Assembly: GCA_937907165.1 (NCBI GenBank)
Contig: CALCUH010000099.1
Span: forward strand, 1 to 16,183
Direction of reading: 5' to 3'
DNA: 16,183 bases
Source: an uncultured Bacteroidales bacterium
GTDB taxonomy: Bacteria; Bacteroidota; Bacteroidia; Bacteroidales; Paludibacteraceae
Part shown: positions 7,691 to 14,371 of the stretch, piece after piece
Numbering within the stretch: position 1 is the first letter of the stretch
Layout of the letters: every line of letters starts with the position of its first letter
Made by a program: the position numbers and the translations under genes
The notes under the pieces: generated by a model
The model's database searches: none
Seen by the model: only the letters and a program-made list of their open reading frames with translations
What the model was told of the DNA's origin: nothing

Positions 7691-7732
7691 TGATTTTTCA
7701 GACAAAACGCGTATATTTGCAATGATTTTTCA
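7691..7732 (+). repeat. Pair of exact TGATTTTTCA direct repeats around the glsA promoter
   Basis: TGATTTTTCA occurs at 7691-7700 and 7723-7732, 32 bp apart start to start (about three helical turns). Each copy has TGA/TCA inverted ends around four T's. The -7 element of the rightward promoter lies between them. Shorter copies (TTTTTCAAC) are at 7625-7633 and 7647-7655. They may be operator sites, but the region is AT-rich and chance recurrence is possible. Confidence 0.4.
7712..7719 (+). promoter_or_regulatory. Predicted -7 element of the glsA-glsB promoter
   Basis: TATATTTG matches the Bacteroidota TAnnTTTG consensus exactly, 27 nt before the glsA ATG. The -33 element is poor: the expected position (about 7688-7692) reads CGCTG. 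A ribosome-binding AAAGGA is at 7734-7739, 7 nt before the ATG at 7747. Confidence 0.55.
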
Positions 7733-7746
7733 TAAAGGAAAACACA

Positions 7747-8577
7747 ATGGAAGAAAAAAATAAGTCAACAGACAAAATAAATATTGACGAAATATTAGCG
7801 AAAAAATTTCCGAAGGCAAGCAAAAGGATTCCGAAATTCGTCATCAACTACGTAAAAAAAATTATCCACCAAGATGATTTGAACTTTATTTTTAGGGAAT
7901 ATGGTCATTTATGGGGACACGATTTCGCGGAAGCGATCCTCCGAGACTACTTCCACATCAAATTCAACATCATCGGGGAAGAAAACCTCCCCCAAGAGGG
8001 CGACAAGGTGATTTTCGCTTCCAACCATCCGTTAGGCGGAGCCGATGGAATCGCACTGATACAGGTGCTCAGCGGGCACTATCCCAACCTGAAACTGCCA
8101 GTGAACGACTTCCTCATGTATATCGACAACCTGAAAGATTTCTTCATCCCCATCAGCAAAATCGGGGGGCAGGCGAAGAACACGGGTGCGCTTATCAACG
8201 ACGCTTGCGCTTCGGACGCGGCGATTTTGTTCTTTCCCGCAGGACAATGTTCGCGTCGACAAGCGGACGGACGCATAAAAGATAACGTCTGGAAAAAAAC
8301 TTTCATAAAAAAGGCGACAGAATATCAACGAAATATTATACCTTTGTATTTCATGGGTGAGAATTCTAAGTTCTTTTACAACCTTGCCTACTATAGATCA
8401 AAATTAGGCGTGAAAATCAACATAGAGATGTTATTTCTCGTCAACGAGCTTTTCAAACAAAAAAACAAAACGTTCACGATTAAAGTAGGAGAACCTATAC
8501 CGTACGATACATTCACAAAAGAAAAAGCAGAAACGGATTGGGCACAATGGGTTAAGGAGAAAGTTTATCAACTATAA
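7747..8577 (+). CDS. glsA: PlsC-type O-acyltransferase, probable glycine/amino-acid lipid synthase subunit
   Basis: The 276-residue protein has a lysophospholipid-acyltransferase (PlsC) core: ASNHPLGGADG (91-101) with His94 and Asp100, a substrate-site motif FPAGQCSRR (163-171), and IPLYF (198-202). The acceptor motif is HX5D rather than the HX4D of classical PlsC, as in the OlsA/haemolysin-like subgroup. It is not obviously membrane-spanning; the N-terminus (1-40) is lysine-rich and may sit on the membrane surface. The partner gene encodes an OlsB-like N-acyltransferase, starting 43 nt downstream. In Bacteroides thetaiotaomicron such a pair (GlsA/GlsB) makes N-acyl glycine lipids, with GlsA acylating the hydroxyl of the 3-hydroxy fatty acid. 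Function here is inferred from motif and neighbour. Alternative: a general 1-acylglycerol-3-phosphate acyltransferase. Confidence 0.82.
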   Translation: MEEKNKSTDKINIDEILAKKFPKASKRIPKFVINYVKKIIHQDDLNFIFREYGHLWGHDFAEAILRDYFHIKFNIIGEENLPQEGDKVIFASNHPLGGADGIALIQVLSGHYPNLKLPVNDFLMYIDNLKDFFIPISKIGGQAKNTGALINDACASDAAILFFPAGQCSRRQADGRIKDNVWKKTFIKKATEYQRNIIPLYFMGENSKFFYNLAYYRSKLGVKINIEMLFLVNELFKQKNKTFTIKVGEPIPYDTFTKEKAETDWAQWVKEKVYQL

Positions 8578-8620
8578 CACAAAATCCGTCTTGGAATTCC
8601 ACCGAAAAACACGAAATGAA

Positions 8621-9595
8621 ATGGAAGACATCATCGCACCCATCAACCCCGACATACTGGTTGAGGAACTTTCGAAAGACAAATTCTTGCGCAAGACCAA
8701 CAAGTGCGACAACGAAATATACGTTGTCACGCACCACGACTCTCCCAACGTCATGAAGGAGATCGGCAGATTGCGCGAAATATCATTCCGCACGGCAGGC
8801 GGGGGCGTCGGTCTATCTTACGACATCGACGAATACGACACGATGGATAAGCCTTACCACCAACTTATCGTATGGAATCCAGAAGAGCGTGAAATCATCG
8901 GAGGTTATCGTTACCTCCACGGCTCCGAAGCTTCCTTTTTCGAGGACGGAACGCCTAAACTGACCTCTTCGCACCTGTTCGCCTACTCGGATGAATTCAT
9001 CAAAGATTATCTTCCTTACACCATAGAACTAGGACGTTCGTTCGTCCGCCCCGAATACCAATCCTCCCGTATGGGCGCCAAGAGCCTTTATGCGCTGGAC
9101 AACCTTTGGGACGGATTAGGCGCTTTGATGGTATCGATTCCACAATCTAAATATTTCTTCGGAAAGGCGACGATTTACCCTTCCTTCGTCAAGGAGGCGA
9201 GGGCTTACATCATGTATTTCATGAAGAAGTATTTTCCGGACAAGGATCACCTTATTTTCCCAAAGAAACCTATCTACTACAACGACAACATCGAGGAGAT
9301 CGAGAAGGCTTTCTGCGGAGAGAATTACAAAGAGGATTATGCTATTCTGAAAAAACAGATAAAACTATTAGGTCATAATATCCCGCCGCTCATCAACGCT
9401 TACATGGCGCTCTCGCCTACCATGCGTACTTTCGGTTCCTGCATCAACGACGAGTTCAACGACGTCATCGAGACGGGTCTGATGATCACCATCGAAGAGA
9501 TTTTCGAGGAGAAGCGCATCCGCCACGTCCAAACGAATTTGGAGGAGAAACTGAACGAAAACAAGATGGGCGTAGGATACGGCAAGATTTGCTAA
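8621..9595 (+). CDS. glsB: GNAT-type N-acyltransferase (OlsB/GlsB-like), glycine/amino-acid lipid biosynthesis
   Basis: The protein has 324 residues from the ATG at 8621. The open frame also allows a TTG at 8591, but that would add ten residues (EFHRKTRN-like) and has no ribosome-site support, so ATG is preferred. The GNAT-like part (about 45-190) carries LREISFRTAG (51-60), GGYRYLHG (94-101) and ELGRSFVRPEYQ (136-147), the fold seen in OlsB ornithine-lipid synthases and autoinducer synthases. A C-terminal region (about 230-324) includes GHNIPPLINAYMALSPTM (251-268). GlsB of Bacteroides condenses a 3-hydroxyacyl-ACP with glycine to form the lyso-lipid, which GlsA then O-acylates. The amino acid used cannot be read from sequence. 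The gene ends 21 nt before a terminator hairpin. Confidence 0.82.
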   Translation: MEDIIAPINPDILVEELSKDKFLRKTNKCDNEIYVVTHHDSPNVMKEIGRLREISFRTAGGGVGLSYDIDEYDTMDKPYHQLIVWNPEEREIIGGYRYLHGSEASFFEDGTPKLTSSHLFAYSDEFIKDYLPYTIELGRSFVRPEYQSSRMGAKSLYALDNLWDGLGALMVSIPQSKYFFGKATIYPSFVKEARAYIMYFMKKYFPDKDHLIFPKKPIYYNDNIEEIEKAFCGENYKEDYAILKKQIKLLGHNIPPLINAYMALSPTMRTFGSCINDEFNDVIETGLMITIEEIFEEKRIRHVQTNLEEKLNENKMGVGYGKIC

Positions 9596-9615
9596 AGAGA
9601 GATTCTAAAAAACAG

Positions 9616-9652
9616 AAAGAGGATATGTCATCATGATATATCCTCTTTTTTT
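9616..9652 (+). terminator. Rho-independent terminator after glsB
   Basis: An 11-bp perfect stem, AAAGAGGATAT (9616-9626) and ATATCCTCTTT (9638-9648), has an 11-nt loop and runs into seven T's (9646-9652). It lies between convergent genes. The minus-strand reading also ends in a T-rich stretch, so it may act in both directions. Confidence 0.85.
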
Positions 9653-9671
9653 GCAGATATCAGGAAATGCA

Positions 9672-10159
9672 TTATTTCTTCTTCTTGATCTTACGCACCT
9701 GATCTTTCAGACAAGAGACTAACGCAAAGACGAGATAAGCAACGATCGCACTATCCATAATTAGCACGAAAATCAGACGAACCAGAGAGGAGAGAATATA
9801 GTGACTACTCTCAACGGCAACTGGATACCGAGCAAAAAATCTCCATGTTTTTTGGTCTTTATTAACATAAACATTTAGAGAACCTCCCATCTCACACGAG
9901 GTGCCCAACACAGCCACCAAAGAGTACGTCACCCCATCGGCCTCTACACAAGGAGAAAATTTATCGTCAAACAATGACCCCTCTTTCACCACTTTTGCCG
10001 GGACGACAACGCCATTGTGGACAGCGTCTCATCGCAAATAGAGAGGATATTGAAGATGAAACAATACCCAAACCCGACCCCTAGGAGAAAAGAACATAGA
10101 ATAGTCCAGCCAATAGTCTCTAAAACTCGCACCAATATCCGTAATATCGAATCCATCAT
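9672..10159 (-). pseudogene. Frameshifted two-TM membrane protein, DUF3592-like
   Basis: Two halves of one plausible membrane protein lie in different frames. The first half starts at ATG 10157-10159 (57 codons, TGA at 9986-9988). It has two arginines, then a long hydrophobic segment (about residues 17-41, containing TILCSFLLGVGFGYCF). The second half, in the -1 frame, is open from a TGA at 10029-10031 down to 9672. It holds a polar domain (KFSPCVEADGVTYSLV), a second hydrophobic helix (about 67-93 from the GTG at 9992) and a basic KIKKKK tail. Joined, they give roughly 150-160 residues with inside-outside-inside topology. The polar pattern xxPxVExxGxxYxxV...G resembles DUF3592 proteins, but this is recognition by eye. 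The shift must fall between about 9989 and 10028. It follows ybaK by 57 nt. A sequencing indel, a decayed gene or programmed frameshifting would all explain it. Confidence 0.6.
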
Positions 10160-10216
10160 AGTCTAAATCCACAAGTTCTCCCCTGCAGAGTAAACAATCA
10201 GATGCCACTAAAAGTT

Positions 10217-10705
10217 TTAAACGGTTAATATCAAATCGGCGGACGTAATGTCGCAATAGGAAATCAAATCCTTAGGATCAATCTTTATCTGCAAGCCACG
10301 CACACCAGCACTGACATAGATGAACTCATAATTCGTAGCGGTGGTATGGATAAAGGGCGGATAGGTCTTCTTCATTCCCAACGGAGAACATCCGCCGCGG
10401 ATATAGCCCGTCAAACCGAGAATCTCCTTCATCGGCACCAAGGCGCAGTTCTTATTACCAGAGACCTTAGCAGCCAGTTTCAAATCCACCTCCTCAGCGC
10501 CAGGAACCACGCAAACGAAGATGCCACTCTTATCACCACGCAATACCAATGTCTTGAATACCAATTCAATAGGCTCATTCAATTGGGCAGCCACATGAAT
10601 GGCGCTCAAATCAGACTCGTCCACCTCGTAAGGGACAAGCTCATATTTTATCTTCTTACTATCTAACAACCTAGCGGCGTTAGTTTTTTGAATCTTTCCC
10701 GCCAT
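10217..10705 (-). CDS. ybaK: YbaK/EbsC family Cys-tRNA(Pro) deacylase
   Basis: The YbaK family hydrolyses cysteine mis-attached to tRNA(Pro), an editing step in the cytoplasm. Using the ATG at 10703-10705 the protein has 162 residues, close to E. coli YbaK (159). An upstream ATG at 10739-10741 would add 12 residues not typical of the family. Landmarks: NAARLLDSKKI (9-19), the catalytic lysine in VFKTLV (Lys51), GYIRGGCSPLGMKK (100-113) and SAGVRGLQI (132-140). Its start lies 26 nt inside the end of gldA, so the two are co-transcribed and probably translationally coupled. There is no known functional link between them. Confidence 0.92.
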   Translation of the reverse strand: MAGKIQKTNAARLLDSKKIKYELVPYEVDESDLSAIHVAAQLNEPIELVFKTLVLRGDKSGIFVCVVPGAEEVDLKLAAKVSGNKNCALVPMKEILGLTGYIRGGCSPLGMKKTYPPFIHTTATNYEFIYVSAGVRGLQIKIDPKDLISYCDITSADLILTV

Positions 10706-11621
10706 TCTCCTTCTGCTGTTTAGTATAAATTCTAAAGGCATCCTCCATCGACATCTCCTGCAATTTGAGTGTCAACAAAGCCACCCTGTTATTCACCGCA
10801 TAATTAAAGACACGCTCCCGAACATCGTCGGAGCAGCGCAACAAATAGGTGTTGAGTCCTGTCTCCGTGACGGAAAGCACGCTCTCCAGCGCCGACAAAG
10901 CCTCAACTGACTGGGAAGAAGAGAATTCCGCTTCGATGAAAAGACCAGCGTCACCATTAGAAGAGACAACCGCGCTCTCCTTGTCGTCCACCGCGATTTT
11001 CCCCTTATTGATGATGATCACACGGTCGCAAATAGCGGAGACCTCCTGCATGATATGGGTGGAGAACATCACCGTCTTCTCACGGCCCACCTCCTTAATC
11101 AGCGAACGCACCTCATCAATTTGGTTCGGGTCCAAGCCCGTCGTAGGCTCATCCAAAATCAGCACCTCCGGATTAGGAATCAGCGCCTGCGCCAAGCCCA
11201 CACGCTGGCGGTAGCCCTTCGAAAGCATACCGATTTTCTTTTTGAACTCACGGGTAAGCCCCGTCCGCTCAATCATCTCGTCGACCCTTGCGTTCGCCTC
11301 CTTGCCCAAGCCGTACATACCCGCCACAAAACGCAGATACTCACGAACATACATATCAGGATAGATAGGGTTATGTTCAGGCAAATAACCGATTTTGCGG
11401 TGCGCCTCCAACAAATTCTTCTCCACATCGATGCCACACACGTCCACCTTACCGCTGTCGGCGTTCAGATAGCCGGTGATAATCTTCATGGTTGTGGACT
11501 TACCCGCACCATTATTACCGAGGAAACCAACAATCTCCCCGCTCTTGATGGAAAAACTGATGTCGTTCAAGACCAACTGCTTTCCATAGCTCTTATACAA
11601 ATGTTCTACCGTTATCGACAT
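10680..11621 (-). CDS. gldA: ABC transporter ATP-binding protein, GldA type
   Basis: This is the cytoplasmic ATPase subunit of an ABC-2 type exporter, 313 residues. Motifs in order: Walker A GNNGAGKST (35-43), a Q-loop region YLPEHNP (79-85) where Glu replaces Gln as is usual in this subgroup, signature LSKGY (133-137), Walker B LILDEP (154-159) and the H-loop His189. A C-terminal regulatory extension (about 220-313) is typical. The YLPEHNP stretch and overall length match GldA, named for gliding motility in Flavobacterium. Non-gliding Bacteroidales also carry it, so gliding should not be inferred. The permease partners GldF/GldG are not in the window. It starts 14 nt after rnhA and overlaps ybaK at its 3' end. 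Confidence 0.88.
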   Translation of the reverse strand: MSITVEHLYKSYGKQLVLNDISFSIKSGEIVGFLGNNGAGKSTTMKIITGYLNADSGKVDVCGIDVEKNLLEAHRKIGYLPEHNPIYPDMYVREYLRFVAGMYGLGKEANARVDEMIERTGLTREFKKKIGMLSKGYRQRVGLAQALIPNPEVLILDEPTTGLDPNQIDEVRSLIKEVGREKTVMFSTHIMQEVSAICDRVIIINKGKIAVDDKESAVVSSNGDAGLFIEAEFSSSQSVEALSALESVLSVTETGLNTYLLRCSDDVRERVFNYAVNNRVALLTLKLQEMSMEDAFRIYTKQQKENGGKDSKN

Positions 11622-11635
11622 AACTATGAACTGCT

Positions 11636-12274
11636 TTATTTTCTACCGAAATCCGCGGGAATCTCCCCCCAATCCTGCGTCTCCCACTTCCGAATCTGAG
11701 TGGTGTAACTATTCTCATGCAGCCATTTCTCCGCACGGGCGATCAAATCGAAAATCTGTTCGTTCTTGCTCGTCCGCTCCAGTTTGGTTTTGCACTTCTT
11801 CTGTTTGACCCAAGAGATAGCGTTAGCGCTATCCGAATAGAGAGGCAAAGATATATTTTTCTGCTTCATCAAAGCCAGACCATGCACGATGGCCAGGAAC
11901 TCCCCGATGTTATTCGTGCCTTGTTCCAACGGACCGAGATGGAAAACCTCCTCGCGCGACCTGAGATAGACACCGCGATACTCCATCTTTCCCGGATTCC
12001 CGCTACAAGCCGCATCCACGGCAAGCGCTTCGAGATCAGGACCGCCCGACGTCAGGTTACGGTAATCAGGATATATTTGATTGACGGAAGCCTGTTTCTT
12101 ACGGTTCTCCTCATATCCGCTATGGAACGCTTCGACAGCCTCCTCCTCAGTCTCGAAAGATTTATACTTCGCACCCGGGAAGTTCTTTATCTGCATCTCA
12201 CATTCCAACCACGACGAAAAGACACCGATGTCCCTTCCTTGCCAGACAACATAATATTTATTTTTCTTCGCCAT
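11636..12274 (-). CDS. rnhA: Ribonuclease H1 with N-terminal viroplasmin-like RNA/DNA-binding domain
   Basis: RNase H1 cleaves the RNA strand of RNA-DNA hybrids. The 212-residue protein has an N-terminal caulimovirus-viroplasmin-like domain (about 4-50, KYYVVWQGRDIGVFSSW), known to bind hybrid duplexes. A charged linker follows, then an RNase H fold with DAACSGNPG (87-95, Asp87), NNIGEFLAIVHG (121-132, Glu125), YSDSANA (146-152, Asp148) and a C-terminal AD (Asp208). All four acidic residues are present, so it should be active. The ATG overlaps the preceding argE-like stop by one base (TAATG), indicating coupled translation. The stop is 14 nt before gldA. Confidence 0.94.
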   Translation of the reverse strand: MAKKNKYYVVWQGRDIGVFSSWLECEMQIKNFPGAKYKSFETEEEAVEAFHSGYEENRKKQASVNQIYPDYRNLTSGGPDLEALAVDAACSGNPGKMEYRGVYLRSREEVFHLGPLEQGTNNIGEFLAIVHGLALMKQKNISLPLYSDSANAISWVKQKKCKTKLERTSKNEQIFDLIARAEKWLHENSYTTQIRKWETQDWGEIPADFGRK

Positions 12275-13356
12275 TATTGTTCGCCCGCAAATTTATCGAA
12301 AGTCATGCCATCCAGCAGTTGCACATAAGCAGGGATAGCGTCACGGATCTCCTTCAAGATGATATATTCGTCGGCCGTATGGGAACGTGCGGAATCGCCT
12401 GGACCCAGTTTAATGCTAGGGAAGTGTAAGAACGCCTGGTCGGACAATGTCGGAGAACCGAAAGTGGACATACCCATCTCCACACCCCTCCGCACGATTG
12501 GCAGAGACGGAGAGACACCCGAAGAAGTCAGGCGGAACGAGCGAGCCTTGATTTCAGACTCCAGGCTCTTCTCCAAGATTTCGAAAACATCCTGATTGGA
12601 GTAACATTCATTGGTGCGGACATCAATCACGAAGGAGCATTCGTCGGGAATCACATTATGTTGAGTGCCCGCATGCACCATCGTCACCGTCATCTTCACA
12701 GGACCTAAGAACTCGGAGACCTTCGGTAGACGTTCATTTCGTATCCATTCGATATCTAAGATAGCCTTATAAATAGCGTTCACGCCCTCCTCGCGGGCAG
12801 CGTGACCGGACTTTCCGTGAGCAACGCAATCCACCACCATCAACCCCTTTTCGGCGATAGCGATATTCATCCTCGTAGGCTCGCCCACGATGGCGAAGTC
12901 CAAATGAGGCAATTCGGTCAGCAACAGTTCCATACCGTTCTTTCCGGAGACCTCCTCCTCGGCGGAAGCGGCAAATATCAAATTATAGGATTGTTTTTTT
13001 TCGGACAATAAGAAAAACGTGTAGAGCAAAGAGACGAGAGAAGCTCCCGCATCGTTACTGCCCAAGCCATAAAGGGAACCATGTTCCACCAACGGCTCAT
13101 GCGGATCCTTCGTCCAGCCAGAGGTAGGGCGAACCGTATCGATATGGGAATTGAGCATTAAAGTAGGTTTCGATTCGTCAAAGCCAGCCCCTATGATCCA
13201 AAGATTATTCTCACGACGATGGACCAAATAGCCCATCGATTCAATAAAATTCTGTAAGTAATCAGCGCGACTCACCTCTTCCCTACTATAAGAGGGAATC
13301 GTGATCAACGTCTTTAGCAAATCAATCGCGCCATCTTGTGCTTCCTGAAAATCCAT
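12274..13356 (-). CDS. argE: M20 family metallo-deacylase, ArgE/DapE-like (probable N-acylornithine/N-acylcitrulline deacylase)
   Basis: M20 enzymes are two-zinc hydrolases that remove N-acyl groups from amino acids. At 360 residues it has the right size. Metal and catalytic motifs: SHID (70-73, His71 and Asp73), GSNDAGAS (99-106, Asp102 bridging), the acidic AEEE cluster (132-135), GEPT (158-161, Glu159) and a C-terminal His326 in SHTADEY. The lid domain (about 170-280) includes HGKSGHAA (180-187). The GSNDAGAS form and size resemble the ArgE of Bacteroides, which acts in the succinylated arginine pathway. DapE or a peptidase cannot be excluded from sequence alone. No other arg gene is nearby. 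It starts 43 nt after the GT90 gene and its stop overlaps the rnhA start. Confidence 0.75.
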   Translation of the reverse strand: MDFQEAQDGAIDLLKTLITIPSYSREEVSRADYLQNFIESMGYLVHRRENNLWIIGAGFDESKPTLMLNSHIDTVRPTSGWTKDPHEPLVEHGSLYGLGSNDAGASLVSLLYTFFLLSEKKQSYNLIFAASAEEEVSGKNGMELLLTELPHLDFAIVGEPTRMNIAIAEKGLMVVDCVAHGKSGHAAREEGVNAIYKAILDIEWIRNERLPKVSEFLGPVKMTVTMVHAGTQHNVIPDECSFVIDVRTNECYSNQDVFEILEKSLESEIKARSFRLTSSGVSPSLPIVRRGVEMGMSTFGSPTLSDQAFLHFPSIKLGPGDSARSHTADEYIILKEIRDAIPAYVQLLDGMTFDKFAGEQ

Positions 13357-13399
13357 AATAAAAAAACGACAAAATATACGCGAATATACAAAAAGAGCG
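13357..13399 (-). other. Short AT-rich spacer before the argE-like gene, possible weak promoter
   Basis: The 43-nt gap is the widest in the malQ to gldA run. On the minus strand it has TATATTTTG close to the argE-like start, one base longer than the TAnnTTTG element, and a TTTTTG only about 10 nt upstream, too close for a normal -33. The TATACGCGAATATA stretch is an imperfect inverted repeat. A weak internal promoter is possible but not demonstrated. Confidence 0.2.
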
Positions 13400-14371
13400 C
13401 TAATGAACCAATTTGAAATATTTGTCCAGCACCGCCAAAGATATCAGTTTCTCACGCTTTTTATCTCTGAACTGATCCACATATTCATGCGCATGCTTGA
13501 TGATTTCACGCGCCTCATCGGGATGCTCGTGGTAATAAGTGACACGCTCCTCCACATCCGAAAAATCAGGTTTCACCTCTATGTAATGATAATTAGGAAT
13601 AAGAGTCCCCTCCATAAACCACGTTTCGCAAGTAGGTTGGGGCATCACCGCCACGGAATTGGAAGACATCACCCACTTCAGGTTGCTCGCCACGTCATAC
13701 CCCTCAATCGCCATAATAAACTGGTAATCCAAATGTTCTTGAATCGTCATCTTCGGAGTTCGCCACTCCATAGGAGAATCCGTTTTACGTCCCACGTCAC
13801 CCACATCAAAGAGCGGATTTCCATAGTACATACGCAAAAAATCCTTGCGGCTTTGCTTATTCGTCACCTTCCCCCTAAAAATCACCTTAAACGACTTCTC
13901 TTCGAACGATTTTTCATCATCCACGAAGATGAAATGACGGATTTTATCCAAATTGAGCAATACGGAATTGCCATTGTCCGGAGAAAGAGGTCTGCTCTTC
14001 ACCACAGAAGGGAGTTTAGGCACAAAGGTCACGTCACCCGACTGCAAATTCCAGCGAAAATCAGGCGAGAAATATCTATTAAACTCATACGTGTCATGAT
14101 TATAGACGTTGCCACCGCACACCTTCTTCCACGCCTGACGGAGACTCTCCGCCGTTTCAGGCATCTCAAAAGGAGCTTGCATTCCACAATAGTAATCCAC
14201 ACGTTTCCTGATGTAATCCCTATCCTCCCGTCCGTCAATCTCAGCCAAGAGGTGCGGCAATCGCCAACGCAATATGCAACGAGGCGTAAGCAGCCTCATA
14301 TAGCATTTGAAATAATACCAAAACTTACAATTCTTACCGCTATGGAATGTATAATAGAATTTACGCAACAT
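13400..14371 (-). CDS. Glycosyltransferase family 90 (CAP10/LpsA-like)
   Basis: GT90 enzymes transfer a sugar (xylose, glucose or related) onto polysaccharide or LPS-type acceptors. From the ATG at 14369-14371 the protein has 323 residues. A GTG one codon earlier is possible, but the ATG forms a TGATG overlap with the malQ stop and is preferred. Landmarks: a basic aromatic N-terminus (1-40), FRGKVTNKQSR (165-175), PLFDVGDVG (186-194), EGYDVASNLKWVMSSNSV (223-240) and LIPNYHYIEVKPDFSD (257-272), the conserved nucleotide-sugar-binding half of the family. No signal peptide or clear membrane helix is seen, so a peripheral cytoplasmic enzyme is likely. The donor and acceptor are unknown. No other surface-polysaccharide gene is visible nearby. 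Confidence 0.88.
   Translation of the reverse strand: MLRKFYYTFHSGKNCKFWYYFKCYMRLLTPRCILRWRLPHLLAEIDGREDRDYIRKRVDYYCGMQAPFEMPETAESLRQAWKKVCGGNVYNHDTYEFNRYFSPDFRWNLQSGDVTFVPKLPSVVKSRPLSPDNGNSVLLNLDKIRHFIFVDDEKSFEEKSFKVIFRGKVTNKQSRKDFLRMYYGNPLFDVGDVGRKTDSPMEWRTPKMTIQEHLDYQFIMAIEGYDVASNLKWVMSSNSVAVMPQPTCETWFMEGTLIPNYHYIEVKPDFSDVEERVTYYHEHPDEAREIIKHAHEYVDQFRDKKREKLISLAVLDKYFKLVH

Noticed and set aside
7680..7698. Rho-independent terminator upstream of glsA
   Set aside because: A 5-bp stem with a 4-nt loop is too weak, and no gene ends there.
9986..9998. Programmed -1 frameshift at CAA AAG TGG TGA
   Set aside because: An A-AAG slip is possible, but there is no clear downstream stem-loop, and protein-like residues in the second frame begin upstream of the site. 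An indel is the simpler explanation.
10029..10256. A 75-codon minus-strand frame overlapping the end of ybaK
   Set aside because: Its first part overlaps ybaK and its composition is not protein-like. The neighbouring frame from 10159 has the clear membrane helix and is the better coding choice.
10680..11621. Evidence for gliding motility from gldA
   Set aside because: GldA-type ATPases are widespread in non-gliding Bacteroidales and no other gld or spr gene is present.
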